From: Halanaerobiaceae bacterium
GTDB taxonomy: Bacteria; Bacillota; Halanaerobiia; Halanaerobiales; DTU029
Direction of reading: 5' to 3'
DNA: 39,562 bases
Assembly: GCA_012518635.1 (NCBI GenBank)
Contig: JAAYRT010000006.1
Span: forward strand, 1 to 39,562
Positions 17,773 through 26,475 of this stretch are shown one piece after another; positions within the stretch are counted from its first letter, which is position 1, and each line of letters starts with the position of its first letter. The notes beneath the pieces were generated by a model. The model worked only from the letters and a program-made list of their open reading frames with translations. It did not search any database and was not told the DNA's origin. Made by a program: the position numbers and the translations under genes.

Positions 17773-19044
17773 ATGAAAAACCGTGTAAATGAGTTGTTGA
17801 GTGATGTAAAGAATCCGGAGCTTAAGGAAAAATATAGAGAACTAATCCTGACCTTACTGGAAAAGGGTTATTTTCCTGGCCTTGAAGGAGTACCTGTCAT
17901 AAAATCTGGCATCAGCCATATAGACGGGGAGGAAGGAACCCTTACATATAGAGGTTATCCAGTACAGGAATTAGCGGAATATTGCACATATGAGGATATC
18001 TGTTATTTGCTGATACATGGTGATCTTCCCTTGCTCAAAGAAAGGGTCCAGTTGCGTAGTGAGCTTTTTGCCAAGAAGGATTTATCAGAAAGTGTCAGTA
18101 AGGTAATTATGGAGATGGATGAAAACCTCCATCCCATGTACATGTTGAGTTCCAGTGTTCTATTGTTACAGGCTGAAGACCAGGAATGTGCCTGTGTGAA
18201 CGATTATATGCTTAATTACCGGCGCGGCCTTAATTTGATAGGAAAACTACCCAGTATAATAGGTGTTTTCCGCAATAAGGATGCAGATTTTGCCGCCGGT
18301 AAAGAGTTTGATTCTTTTGCCCAATATTGTCTATATGTCTTTAATCCGGAACTGGCCATGGACAGGAATTGGGTAAATGTCTTTGAAAAGATTTTAATTT
18401 TACATGCTGACCATACCATGAATAATAGTACTTTCTCAGTCAGGGCTGTTGCCTCTTCACTGGCCAGTATTTATGCCTCAATTGCTTCGGCAATTAATTC
18501 CCTTTCCGGCCCCTTGCATGGTGGTGCCAATGAGAGAGCCATCAAGATGTTCGAGGAGATCGGTTCTCCGGATAATGTGGAGGCCTTTATCGAGCAGAAA
18601 CTGGCCCGTAAGGAAAAGATTATGGGGATTGGACACCGGGTCTATAAAACCTATGACCCCCGTTCCCTTTACATGAAGAACAAGATATTGCCCATGGTCT
18701 TTGGTGAAGAGAGTATTATCGAAGTAGATGAGGAGATGGTCAACCTCTATGAGATAGCGAGGAAGATTGAGCAGGTGGTATTGGAGAAGCTATCAGAGAA
18801 GAAATTATACCCGAATGTGGATTTCTGGTCAGGCTTGATTCTGAAGGCTCTCGGCATTGAACCTGAGTATTTTACCACTATCTTTGCCCTGGGCAGGATC
18901 CTGGGCTGGGTCTCCCACTGGATAGAACATATGAAAGTAAGAAATAAGATCTTCAGGCCAGAACAGCTTTATAATGGTATCGGAGTCAGGCATATTATTC
19001 TGGATACTGAAGAAGAAGCAGCTTCTACAAACAATGTTGTTTAG
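17773..19044 (+). CDS. Citrate synthase (citrate/2-methylcitrate synthase family)
   Basis: The catalytic set is present: a His in HADHTMNNST (211-214), H249 in LHGGANE, H288 in GIGHRVYK and D350 in NVDFWSG; SGISHIDGEEGTLTYRGYPV is the usual N-terminal block. The 423-residue length is a little above the 370-residue Bacillus type because of an N-terminal helix. It condenses acetyl-CoA with oxaloacetate, the first step towards 2-oxoglutarate. No aconitase or isocitrate dehydrogenase gene is in view, and it stands alone between its own promoter and terminator. A 2-methylcitrate or other acyl-CoA preference cannot be excluded by eye. Confidence 0.92.
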   Translation: MKNRVNELLSDVKNPELKEKYRELILTLLEKGYFPGLEGVPVIKSGISHIDGEEGTLTYRGYPVQELAEYCTYEDICYLLIHGDLPLLKERVQLRSELFAKKDLSESVSKVIMEMDENLHPMYMLSSSVLLLQAEDQECACVNDYMLNYRRGLNLIGKLPSIIGVFRNKDADFAAGKEFDSFAQYCLYVFNPELAMDRNWVNVFEKILILHADHTMNNSTFSVRAVASSLASIYASIASAINSLSGPLHGGANERAIKMFEEIGSPDNVEAFIEQKLARKEKIMGIGHRVYKTYDPRSLYMKNKILPMVFGEESIIEVDEEMVNLYEIARKIEQVVLEKLSEKKLYPNVDFWSGLILKALGIEPEYFTTIFALGRILGWVSHWIEHMKVRNKIFRPEQLYNGIGVRHIILDTEEEAASTNNVV

Positions 19045-19073
19045 AAGATTAGCATAAATTCTTTTGCAAAATT

Positions 19074-19106
19074 CTCCTGATGGAGTACTTCCATCAGGGG
19101 TTTTTT
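19074..19106 (+). terminator. Intrinsic terminator after citrate synthase
   Basis: CCTGATGGA (19076-19084) and TCCATCAGG (19090-19098) make a perfect 9-bp stem with a 5-base loop, followed by TTTTTT at 19101-19106. Confidence 0.93.
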
Positions 19107-19143
19107 ATTGAAAAAAATTTTTAATAAATTCAAGCTTAATTAC

Positions 19144-19173
19144 TTGACAGCAAATGATTTGTTATAGTATACT
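19144..19173 (+). promoter_or_regulatory. Sigma-A promoter of the ylxM-ffh operon
   Basis: A consensus TTGACA (19144-19149) is followed after 18 bases by TATACT (19168-19173). Transcription should begin near 19180, giving an 80-base leader before ylxM in which I see no strong structure. Confidence 0.85.
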
Positions 19174-19262
19174 AAACACTGTAAAGCAAAAATACTTAAC
19201 AGCTGACTTCCTGCTAGTGGCTTCAATTCAGAAAAATTTGATAGAGGGTATAGGTGGTCTAC

Positions 19263-19604
19263 ATGTTGGATAAAGTTATTGAAATTGGTATATTATTTGA
19301 TTTTTATGGCAGTCTGTTGACAGGTAAACAACAGGAGACCATCCAGTTATATTATTATCAGGACTTATCCTTGAGTGAGATAGCTGAAAGGCTGGAAATT
19401 AGCAGACAGGGTGTCTATGACCACCTGCACCGTGCAGAAGAGGCCTTGCGGGATTATGAAGAAAAACTGGGCTTGATTAATCGTTATAAACTACTGAAAA
19501 ATGAATTGGATGAATTGGAAAAAGCCATTAAGGAATATCAGATAGAGAATACGGTCAAGAGTAATTTGATCAAGAGGGTTGAAAAGATTAAAAAACACCT
19601 ATAG
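19263..19604 (+). CDS. ylxM: YlxM/p13-like SRP-associated DNA-binding protein
   Basis: The start LFDFYGSLLTGKQ-type block and a sigma-70 region-4-like helix-turn-helix (LSLSEIAERLEISRQGVYDHLHRAEEAL) define the YlxM family, which lies directly before ffh in most Firmicutes. A coiled-coil tail follows. In streptococci a homologue modulates the SRP; the DNA target, if any, is unknown. I chose the ATG at 19263 because relatives begin MLEK and AGGTGG is 5 bases upstream; a GTG at 19254 would add three residues. About 113 residues. Confidence 0.9.
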   Translation: MLDKVIEIGILFDFYGSLLTGKQQETIQLYYYQDLSLSEIAERLEISRQGVYDHLHRAEEALRDYEEKLGLINRYKLLKNELDELEKAIKEYQIENTVKSNLIKRVEKIKKHL

Positions 19605-19618
19605 GGAGGAAGTTATAG

Positions 19619-20956
19619 ATGGCATTTGAAGGGTTGGCGGAAAAGTTACAGAATGCCTTCAAAAAATTGCGGGGCAAGGGTAGGCTGAATGAACAGGATG
19701 TGAAGACAGCTCTTAAGGAAATCAGGATGGCCCTGCTGGAAGCTGACGTAAATTTCAAGGTAGTAAAGGATTTTGTTAAGAAAATAGAAGAGAGGGCTGT
19801 CGGCCATGAGGTTATGGAGAGTTTAACTCCAGCCCAGCAGGTTATCAAGATAGTAAATGAAGAATTGACAAGCCTGATGGGAGGCCAGAAAAGCGAACTT
19901 GTCTTTGCCGCCAAACCGCCAACAGTATTCATGATGGTAGGACTACAGGGTGCGGGAAAGACCACTCAGTGTGGGAAGCTGGCCCGTATTTTAAAGGAGA
20001 AAGGTAAAAACCCCTTGCTGGTTGCCGGGGATATTTACCGCCCGGCGGCAATTAAACAGCTGCAGGTCCTCGGAGAGCGGCTGGGAGTTCCGGTTTTCAG
20101 TATGGGAGACCAGCATAGCCCTGTAGATATTGCCAAAGCTGCTATCAACCATGCCAATACTGCCGGTAATGATGTGGTACTAATAGATACTGCCGGTAGA
20201 TTGCATATAGATGAGGCAATGATGGATGAATTGAAGGCTATCAAGACCAACATCAAGCCTCATGAGATATTACTGGTTGTTGATGCTATGACAGGACAAG
20301 ATGCAGTAAATGTAGCCCAGAACTTTGATGAGGCCCTGGGGATTGATGGAGTTATCCTGACCAAACTTGATGGAGATGCCCGTGGCGGGGCAGCCCTATC
20401 CATTAAGGCAGTTACCGGTAAGCCGATTAAATTTGTTGGTATGGGTGAGAAACTGGATGCCCTGGAACCCTTCCATCCAGACCGGATGGCTTCCCGTATC
20501 CTGGGCATGGGGGATGTCCTGACCCTGATCGAAAAGGCAGAGGCCAATATAAATGCCCAGAAAGCCATGGAGTTGGAGGAAAAACTGCGGAAGAATGAGT
20601 TTACCCTGGATGATTTTCTGGAGCAGATGGAACAGGTCAGGAATATGGGGCCACTGGAACAGATACTGGGCATGATTCCGGGTTTGTCCAGTGCCGGCCT
20701 GAAGAATCTCCAGGTGGATGAAAAGCAGCTGGACCGGATCCAGGCCATAATCTTCTCCATGACTCCGGAAGAGAGGAGGAATCCGGATATTATAAACGGC
20801 AGCCGGAGACGGAGGATTTCTGCCGGCAGCGGGACCACTATCCAGGATGTAAACCGTTTATTGAAACAGTTTAAACAGACCAAGAAGATGATGCGCCAAT
20901 TGAGCGGTATGACAGGAAAGGGTAAATTTAAAGGGAGATTTCCCTTTTTCCAATAG
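19619..20956 (+). CDS. ffh: Signal recognition particle protein Ffh (SRP54)
   Basis: N domain residues 1-90, then the GTPase with G1 [10 protein letters not shown] (108-117), [17 protein letters not shown] and [13 protein letters not shown]. The methionine-rich M domain from about 330 holds [13 protein letters not shown] and the RNA-binding loop [20 protein letters not shown]. It binds signal sequences of membrane proteins on the ribosome and 4.5S RNA and hands them to FtsY. The 445-residue length is normal. It follows ylxM by 14 bases with GGGAGG before the ATG. Confidence 0.98.
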   Translation: MAFEGLAEKLQNAFKKLRGKGRLNEQDVKTALKEIRMALLEADVNFKVVKDFVKKIEERAVGHEVMESLTPAQQVIKIVNEELTSLMGGQKSELVFAAKPPTVFMMVGLQGAGKTTQCGKLARILKEKGKNPLLVAGDIYRPAAIKQLQVLGERLGVPVFSMGDQHSPVDIAKAAINHANTAGNDVVLIDTAGRLHIDEAMMDELKAIKTNIKPHEILLVVDAMTGQDAVNVAQNFDEALGIDGVILTKLDGDARGGAALSIKAVTGKPIKFVGMGEKLDALEPFHPDRMASRILGMGDVLTLIEKAEANINAQKAMELEEKLRKNEFTLDDFLEQMEQVRNMGPLEQILGMIPGLSSAGLKNLQVDEKQLDRIQAIIFSMTPEERRNPDIINGSRRRRISAGSGTTIQDVNRLLKQFKQTKKMMRQLSGMTGKGKFKGRFPFFQ

Positions 20957-21009
20957 ATTATAAATATCGATTCAGTATAAAAACTTTGTTACAAAAAATA
21001 TAAATATCT

Positions 21010-21038
21010 TGCTATAAAGAGAGCTTTATATAAAGCTC
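21010..21038 (+). promoter_or_regulatory. Putative extended -10 promoter with overlapping palindrome before rpsP
   Basis: TGCTATAAA at 21010-21018 fits an extended -10 box. The perfect 18-base palindrome GAGCTTTATATAAAGCTC spans 21021-21038, just where transcription would begin. The palindrome could instead be the weak end of the ffh transcript, since only CTTT follows it. Confidence 0.4.
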
Positions 21039-21103
21039 CTTTAGATAAAACTTAAAACTAACTTTAGAGAAGTTTTTATGGAGTTCTGGAAGGAGGTGAA
21101 GGT

Positions 21104-21367
21104 ATGGCAGTAAAGATTCGTTTGAAAAGAATGGGCAGGAAGAGAAGTGCCTTTTACCGTGTAGTTGTCGCTGATGAAAGAAAACCCCGTGATGGTGGTG
21201 TTATTGAGGAATTAGGTTATTATAACCCGACCACCGAACCAGCGACAGTAAAAATTAACGAAGAGAAAGCCCTGGAGTGGTTAAATAAAGGGGCCTTACC
21301 ATCTGATACCGTTAAGAGTCTTTTTAGAAAGCAAGGTATTATGGCCAAATATAATGAGCAGAAGTAA
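21104..21367 (+). CDS. rpsP: 30S ribosomal protein S16
   Basis: [29 protein letters not shown]-type sequence from residue 3 is the S16 signature, with [11 protein letters not shown] after it. The 87-residue length is typical. It is an assembly protein of the small subunit. The site AAGGAGGTGA gives a very strong start. It leads the rpsP-khpA-rimM-trmD segment, standard in Firmicutes. Confidence 0.98.
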   Translation: MAVKIRLKRMGRKRSAFYRVVVADERKPRDGGVIEELGYYNPTTEPATVKINEEKALEWLNKGALPSDTVKSLFRKQGIMAKYNEQK

Positions 21368-21382
21368 AGGGGGATTGCTCCG

Positions 21383-21616
21383 ATGAAAGAATTGGTTGAG
21401 ACAATTGCAAAAGCTATAGTCGATAATCCTGATGAAGTTCTTGTAAATGAAGTTCTAGGAGAAAAATCTGTTATACTGGAACTTTCCGTAGCTGAAGAAG
21501 ATATGGGTAAGATAATCGGTAAACAGGGGAGGATCGCCCGGGCTATTCGTACAGTAGTAAAGGCTGCTGCTACCAGAGAAGGTAAAAAAGCTATAGTTGA
21601 TATTCAGGATAACTAA
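21383..21616 (+). CDS. khpA: KH-domain RNA-binding protein KhpA (YlqC)
   Basis: A 77-residue protein that is a single type II KH domain; the GxxG loop is in [19 protein letters not shown]. KhpA works with KhpB/EloR in RNA binding linked to cell-wall elongation in streptococci and clostridia. It lies 15 bases after rpsP and 15 before rimM, the usual order. Confidence 0.95.
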   Translation: MKELVETIAKAIVDNPDEVLVNEVLGEKSVILELSVAEEDMGKIIGKQGRIARAIRTVVKAAATREGKKAIVDIQDN

Positions 21617-21631
21617 TCCCGGGGTATAGCC

Positions 21632-22147
21632 ATGAATGACGAAAAGCTGATAAGGATAGGAAAGATTACAAAGTATCAGGGTAACAGGGGTGAGGTGAGG
21701 GTTTTACCTCTTACCGATTCGCTGGAAAGGTTTGAATTACTGGAAGAGGTCTATTTAGTTAAGGGGAATATCCGGGAATATAAAAGGATAGAATCCCTGC
21801 GCTACCATAAGAACTTTGTTATCCTGAAATTCGAGGGTGTAGATGATATCAATACTGCCCTGGAATATAGAGATTTTCAGGTCTGTATACCTGAAGAGGA
21901 TTTGTTACCCCTGGAGGAAAACGAGTATTATATTGATGACTTACTCGGCTTTAATGTTGTTACCCGGGAAGGAGATTTTCTGGGAAAAATCTCTGACGTT
22001 CTTGTAACCGGCGGCACAGATGTATTTGTGGTTAAAGGTGAGGAAAAAGAATATATGATCCCGGCTGCCCTTGAGCTCATCACCGAAGTAAATGAAGAGG
22101 AAAAAAAGATGATTATTGATCCGATTCCAGGATTACTGGATCTATAG
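21632..22147 (+). CDS. rimM: 16S rRNA processing protein RimM
   Basis: The N-terminal block [21 protein letters not shown] and the PRC-barrel blocks [19 protein letters not shown] and [15 protein letters not shown] identify RimM. It binds S19 and assists maturation of the 30S head. Length 171 residues is normal. It has a CGGGGT-like weak site and is probably coupled to khpA. Confidence 0.96.
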   Translation: MNDEKLIRIGKITKYQGNRGEVRVLPLTDSLERFELLEEVYLVKGNIREYKRIESLRYHKNFVILKFEGVDDINTALEYRDFQVCIPEEDLLPLEENEYYIDDLLGFNVVTREGDFLGKISDVLVTGGTDVFVVKGEEKEYMIPAALELITEVNEEEKKMIIDPIPGLLDL

Positions 22148-22170
22148 CAGGAGGGCAGGAGGTAATAAAG

Positions 22171-22920
22171 ATGTTTTTTGATATCTTAACCTTATTCCCG
22201 GAGATGTTTACAGGCCCTTTTGATGAGAGTATAATTAAGCGGGCCAGGGAAAAGGGTATCATAGAGATAAATTTAATCAATATACGGGATTATACCACCG
22301 ATAAACACAATACAGCTGATGATGCTCCCTATGGAGGAGGCGCCGGTATGGTCATGAAGCCAGAACCCATTTACCGGGCCTGGCAGGAGCTCCATGAAAA
22401 AAGGGGAGATGTTCCTGTAATAATGCTGAGCCCCCAGGGCAGGTGTCTTGACCAGGAGATTGTCAAGGAGCTGAGCCGGGAAGAAGGCCTGATACTCCTC
22501 TGCGGGCATTATGAAGGTATCGATGAGAGGGTCAAGGAATTGATTGTAACAGATGAGATTTCCATTGGTGATTATGTACTCACCGGCGGAGAGCTGGCCG
22601 CCATGGTACTGGTTGATGCAGTGGCCAGGATGTTACCCGGTGTACTGGGAGATGAAGAGTCGAAAATAGAGGATTCCTTCTATAATGGTTTACTGGATTA
22701 TCCAGACTATACCCGGCCCAGAGAATTTATGGGTCTTGAGGTTCCCGAAGTTTTACTGAGCGGCAACCATGGGGAGATTGAAAAATGGCGGCGGAGGGAA
22801 GCCCTGAAGAGGACCTACCTGAGGAGGCCGGATTTACTGGAAAATAAGGAACTTAGTCCAGAGGAATTTAAAATACTGGAAGAGATAAAGCAGGAAATTG
22901 AAGGTGGAAAGAATGGGTAG
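22171..22920 (+). CDS. trmD: tRNA (guanine-N1-)-methyltransferase TrmD
   Basis: [38 protein letters not shown] and [14 protein letters not shown] are the successive trefoil-knot and SAM-binding motifs of TrmD. It makes m1G37 in tRNAs, which prevents frameshifting. 249 residues. GGAGGCAGGAGGT-like purine-rich sequence precedes the ATG. The end overlaps the next gene by 8 bases. Confidence 0.97.
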   Translation: MFFDILTLFPEMFTGPFDESIIKRAREKGIIEINLINIRDYTTDKHNTADDAPYGGGAGMVMKPEPIYRAWQELHEKRGDVPVIMLSPQGRCLDQEIVKELSREEGLILLCGHYEGIDERVKELIVTDEISIGDYVLTGGELAAMVLVDAVARMLPGVLGDEESKIEDSFYNGLLDYPDYTRPREFMGLEVPEVLLSGNHGEIEKWRRREALKRTYLRRPDLLENKELSPEEFKILEEIKQEIEGGKNG

Positions 22921-23500
22921 AATAGATGTAGAAGTGTTTCTGGGCCTGATCCATTATCCGATCCGGAATAAACAGGGGGAGATAATCACCACGACTGTTA
23001 CTAATCTGGACCTTCATGATATAGCCAGGGTCGGCAGGACATATAATATAAACAAATATTTTGTTATCCATCCTATCAAATCTCAGCAGGCCCTGGTCCG
23101 GAGGATGAAGAAATACTGGACCAGTGAATATGGGGCAAAATATATCCCTAACCGTAGTGAAGCCTTTTCTGTCCTGGAGATTGTTAGCAGCCTGGAAGAG
23201 TCCCTGGGCATAATCAGGGAGATTTGCGGTAAGGAGCCTTATCTGGTGGCTACTGATGCAAAACAATTCTCCAATTCTGTAAGTTATAGAGAGATGAGGG
23301 AGGTCATGTTTAATACAGACCGGCCAATCTATCTCATCTTTGGTACAGGATGGGGATTGACAGAAGAGATGGTAGAGTCCTGTGATTATATCCTGGAACC
23401 AGTATGGGGCCGGGGGGATTTTAATCATTTGTCTGTCCGTAGTGCAGCATCAATTATCCTGGATAGATTGCTGGCAGAAGAGTGGTGGAATGAAAAATAG
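22913..23500 (+). CDS. SPOUT-type RNA methyltransferase, COG4752 family
   Basis: The C-terminal third carries a SPOUT knot pattern: [16 protein letters not shown], then [22 protein letters not shown], where the Leu-Ser-Val-Arg-Ser-Ala block resembles the SpoU SNLSVRAA loop. The N-terminus [27 protein letters not shown] is typical of COG4752 proteins. The target RNA is unknown. I chose the ATG at 22913, overlapping the trmD stop, because AGGTGG stands 5 bases ahead; a TTG at 22898 would add five residues. About 195 residues. Its place between trmD and rplS suggests a tRNA or rRNA substrate. Confidence 0.82.
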   Translation: MGRIDVEVFLGLIHYPIRNKQGEIITTTVTNLDLHDIARVGRTYNINKYFVIHPIKSQQALVRRMKKYWTSEYGAKYIPNRSEAFSVLEIVSSLEESLGIIREICGKEPYLVATDAKQFSNSVSYREMREVMFNTDRPIYLIFGTGWGLTEEMVESCDYILEPVWGRGDFNHLSVRSAASIILDRLLAEEWWNEK

Positions 23501-23542
23501 ATAATCTGCTTATATTTTGTAATGGAAGGAGGTTTAATGAGG

Positions 23543-23899
23543 ATGAGCGAGATCATTAAGGAAATAGAAAAACTCCAGTTAAGGGATGATATACCTGATT
23601 TTAAAGCAGGGGATACCTTGAGAATCATGGTTAAAATCATTGAAGGTGGTAAAGAGCGTCTACAGGCCTTTGAAGGTATCGTAATCAGCCGTCAGGGCAC
23701 TGGTGTCCGTGAAACCTTTACCATCAGGAAGGTATCCCACGGTGTTGGTGTTGAAAGGATTTTCCCTGTCCATTCACCGAGGATTGCTGAATATAAAGTT
23801 TTATCCCGTGGTGATGTAAGGAGGGCCAAGCTATATTACCTCCGTCAAAGAAGGGGTAAAGCAGCCCGTGTTAAGACCAAACGGGAAGTTAAAAAATAA
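23543..23899 (+). CDS. rplS: 50S ribosomal protein L19
   Basis: [44 protein letters not shown] and [13 protein letters not shown] are the successive L19 blocks, and the end [21 protein letters not shown] is standard. L19 lies at the 30S-50S interface. The ATG at 23543 gives the family-like start MSEIIKE with AAGGAGG 10 bases upstream; the ATG at 23537 is only 4 bases from it, and one at 23522 overlaps it. About 118 residues. Confidence 0.96.
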   Translation: MSEIIKEIEKLQLRDDIPDFKAGDTLRIMVKIIEGGKERLQAFEGIVISRQGTGVRETFTIRKVSHGVGVERIFPVHSPRIAEYKVLSRGDVRRAKLYYLRQRRGKAARVKTKREVKK

Positions 23900-23941
23900 G
23901 AGTACAGGATTTAAAACAGTTAAGAAAACAAGAACTTTAAC

Positions 23942-23986
23942 AATATCTAAGATGGGGCGGGAATTACCTGTCCCTTTTTAGATATT
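23942..23986 (+). terminator. Intrinsic terminator after rplS with an outer second stem
   Basis: GGGGCGGG (23954-23961) and CCTGTCCC (23967-23974) form an 8-bp stem with two G-T pairs and an AATTA loop, followed by TTTTT (23975-23979). Around it, AATATCTAA (23942-23950) and TTAGATATT (23978-23986) are perfect complements. Confidence 0.85.
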
Positions 23987-24018
23987 CTGGGAGAAAAAAT
24001 ACAAGGGGTTGTTAATAG

Positions 24019-24873
24019 ATGATTCAATGGTACCCGGGACATATGGCAAAAACGAGGAGGATACTGGAAAAGGATTTAAAGATAGTGGATCTGGTGGTGG
24101 AGGTCCTGGATGCCAGAATACCGCTTAGCAGTCAAAACCCTGAACTCGCTGAGCTCCTGGGAAATAAAAAGAAAGTCGTAGTCCTGAATAAAATGGACCT
24201 GGCGGACAGGACCATTTCTGAGCAGTGGAAGAACTATTTTGCCAGGGATTATCCGGTAGTCCTGGTCAATTCCCTGACCGGTGAGGGGATAAAGGATTTG
24301 CTTTCCTTCATAGAGGCAGAAGGAAGGGAGATCAATCAAGTCCTGCTGGAGAAGGGCCGCAATAAAAGGGATATCAGGATTATGGTAGTGGGGATACCCA
24401 ATGTAGGCAAATCGGCCCTGATCAATGTACTGGCAGGAGTTAAATTTGCCAGGACCGGTAATAAACCGGGAGTGACCAGGGGCAGGCAGTGGATAACTGT
24501 CCGTAAGAATATCCAGCTGCTGGATACACCAGGTATATTATGGCCTAAGTTTGATGATGAGGATGTGGGTTACCGGCTGGCCCTGACAGGGGCAATCCGG
24601 GATGAGGTCTATGATGAAGAGGCGGCAGCCTGTAAACTCATAGAATATATAATAGAGATTGATAAAACAATCCTGGAAGAGGCCTATGATATAGAGTTTG
24701 ATCCAGACCAGGAAATATCTTATGATATATTGGGTAAAGTTGGACAGAGGACCGGCTGCCTGATGAGTGGTGGCAGGATTGACATGGGCAGGGCTGCCAG
24801 TAGGCTGATCAATGATTTCCGGAGAGGGAAACTGGGCAGTATATCCCTGGAAGTACCTGGAGATGATAGTTAA
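24019..24873 (+). CDS. rbgA: Ribosome biogenesis GTPase RbgA (YlqF)
   Basis: A circularly permuted GTPase: the G4 motif NKMD (57-60) comes before G1 GIPNVGKS (125-132), GVTRG for G2 and DTPG (169-172). The start IQWYPGHMAKT holds the His needed for activity in this family, and the C-terminal ANTAR-like RNA-binding region ends the 284 residues. It promotes late assembly of the 50S subunit. rnhB starts inside its stop codon (TAATG), as is usual for this pair. Confidence 0.96.
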   Translation: MIQWYPGHMAKTRRILEKDLKIVDLVVEVLDARIPLSSQNPELAELLGNKKKVVVLNKMDLADRTISEQWKNYFARDYPVVLVNSLTGEGIKDLLSFIEAEGREINQVLLEKGRNKRDIRIMVVGIPNVGKSALINVLAGVKFARTGNKPGVTRGRQWITVRKNIQLLDTPGILWPKFDDEDVGYRLALTGAIRDEVYDEEAAACKLIEYIIEIDKTILEEAYDIEFDPDQEISYDILGKVGQRTGCLMSGGRIDMGRAASRLINDFRRGKLGSISLEVPGDDS

Positions 24874-25814
24874 TGAATTGGCAGAAATATACTATCAAAG
24901 AGATTGAAAAAATGCTATTTGCCGATACGGGTTCAGAGATGAATGAGACCCTGCTGGAATCCCTGGCCAGGGATGAACGGTCCGGGGTGCAGAAACTACT
25001 GGTCAGATACAGGAAACTGCTCATCGAAGAGGAAGCCAGGAGGCAGAGATGGGAGAGGATGAGGGAATTCTCCCGGAAAATACGGGTAAATGGATATCGT
25101 TTTATTGCCGGAATAGATGAGGCCGGGAGGGGGCCTCTGGCCGGGCCTGTCGTGGCTGCAGCAGTTATCCTGGACCCGGAAGAACCCATCTATGGACTGG
25201 ATGATTCCAAGAAACTGACCGGGAAAAAGCGGGAAGAGTTATATGATATAATCATGGAAAAGGCCCTGGCTGTTGCAGTCGGGATAGTGAACAATAAGGT
25301 TATTGACCGGAAGAATATCCTCCAGGCTACCTTTCAAGCCATGAGTGAGGCTGTCAATAAATTGTCCCGGACTGCTGATTATGTACTGATTGATGGGAAT
25401 ATGGAGATACCCGGCCTGGACATCCCCCAGGAGGCGGTAATAGATGGTGACCAGAATGTTGATGCCATTGCTGCAGCCTCCATCATAGCCAAGGTGACCA
25501 GGGACCGGATTATGGATAAATACCATGAGTTTTACCCTGAATATGGCTTTGACAGGAATAAGGGCTATGGGACCAGTGAACATATCGAAGCGTTGAAAAA
25601 ATACGGACCTACTCCCATCCACCGTTATTCCTTTACTATAGTTAATAATTATTTTTTTGAAAAGGTGAAAGACAGCATTCATTTAGCAAGAAATAAGGAG
25701 GAACTAAGGGATATCGGCCAGACGATAGCTGATTATGCTCTTTTTTCCGAAGAGAATCTGGCTGTTTTACGACAAATTTATAAGAGGAGATATTATGAGG
25801 TTTCAGGAGAATAG
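24873..25814 (+). CDS. rnhB: Ribonuclease HII with a C-terminal extension
   Basis: The RNase H core begins at about residue 76 (RFIAGIDEAGRGPLAGPVV), with D82 and E83 as metal ligands, D174 in VLIDGN and D197 in NVDAIAAASIIAKVTRD; GYGTSEHIEALKKYG closes the fold. The first 70 residues are the substrate-binding extension common in Firmicutes. It cuts RNA in RNA-DNA hybrids, including single misincorporated ribonucleotides. After the usual end near RYSFTIV (about 256) there are some 55 further residues, helical and charged, so at 313 residues it is longer than the usual 250-260. Confidence 0.95.
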   Translation: MNWQKYTIKEIEKMLFADTGSEMNETLLESLARDERSGVQKLLVRYRKLLIEEEARRQRWERMREFSRKIRVNGYRFIAGIDEAGRGPLAGPVVAAAVILDPEEPIYGLDDSKKLTGKKREELYDIIMEKALAVAVGIVNNKVIDRKNILQATFQAMSEAVNKLSRTADYVLIDGNMEIPGLDIPQEAVIDGDQNVDAIAAASIIAKVTRDRIMDKYHEFYPEYGFDRNKGYGTSEHIEALKKYGPTPIHRYSFTIVNNYFFEKVKDSIHLARNKEELRDIGQTIADYALFSEENLAVLRQIYKRRYYEVSGE

Positions 25815-25821
25815 TGAAATA

Positions 25822-25860
25822 CGGCAGTTCGCGAAATCCTGCCTTATCAAAACTAAGGAG
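25822..25860 (+). promoter_or_regulatory. preQ1-I riboswitch upstream of queT
   Basis: GGCAG (25823-25827) pairs perfectly with CTGCC (25839-25843), enclosing a TTCGCGAAATC loop, and the A-rich tail TTATCAAAACTAAGGAG follows. This is the compact preQ1-I pattern: short stem, TCGC-containing loop, AAAAC tail running into the AAGGAG Shine-Dalgarno. The tail should fold back into the loop when preQ1 binds and hide the ribosome site, so translation of queT falls. No terminator is present, which fits translational control. Confidence 0.9.
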
Positions 25861-25870
25861 TTGATTATTA

Positions 25871-26353
25871 ATGAAATTTAATGCAAAGCAGATTACTAAA
25901 CTGGCCCTTGTTGCGGCCATCTATGTTGTTATAACACTTGCAGTTGCCCCTTTTTCTTTTGGCAGGATGGGGGGCTTTCAGGTGCGGATAAGTGAAGCCA
26001 TGACCCTGCTGCCCTTTTTCTGGGGGGAACCGGCAGCAATTGCTCTCTGGCTTGGCTGTATGCTGGCCAATTATATCGGTGGTCTGGGGGTTATCGATAT
26101 TATCCTGGGTTCAGCCCTGACTCTTGTGGCCGGACTTCTGACTGCCAGGACACGTAATATCTATATTGCCGGAATTTATCCTGTAGTAATAAATGCTTTT
26201 GGTGTGGCCTTAATATTGTATTATACTCTGGAATTGCCTTACTGGTTATCTGTTTTTCAGGTTGCTGTGGGACAATTTATCTCAGTCTATGTTATTGGCC
26301 TGCTTCTGGTAAGGATTTTAAGGAGATATGATTTTTTTGATAAGTACTTATAG
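25871..26353 (+). CDS. queT: QueT family queuosine-precursor transporter (ECF S component)
   Basis: A 160-residue membrane protein with about five to six hydrophobic segments. FNAKQITKLALVAAIYVVIT, FGRMGGFQVRISEAMTLLPFFWG and ANYIGGLGVIDIILGS are the QueT blocks. QueT is the substrate-binding S component for preQ1 or a related queuosine precursor and borrows a shared ECF energising module, which is not in this window. The preQ1 riboswitch directly upstream independently supports the assignment. Confidence 0.95.
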   Translation: MKFNAKQITKLALVAAIYVVITLAVAPFSFGRMGGFQVRISEAMTLLPFFWGEPAAIALWLGCMLANYIGGLGVIDIILGSALTLVAGLLTARTRNIYIAGIYPVVINAFGVALILYYTLELPYWLSVFQVAVGQFISVYVIGLLLVRILRRYDFFDKYL

Positions 26354-26475
26354 TTTATTTCATAGAGTTTAATTTCTAACTACAGTTGATAATTGGCGGA
26401 AATACAGAAAGTATTTAAGCAGTGGATAAAGTAAGTATAAAATATAATAAATATAATAGGAGAGGAGCAAGTGAT

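Noticed and set aside
20260-20883. Minus-strand open frame of 207 codons inside ffh
   Set aside because: It mirrors the conserved Ffh M domain; its serine- and arginine-rich translation is typical of a shadow frame.
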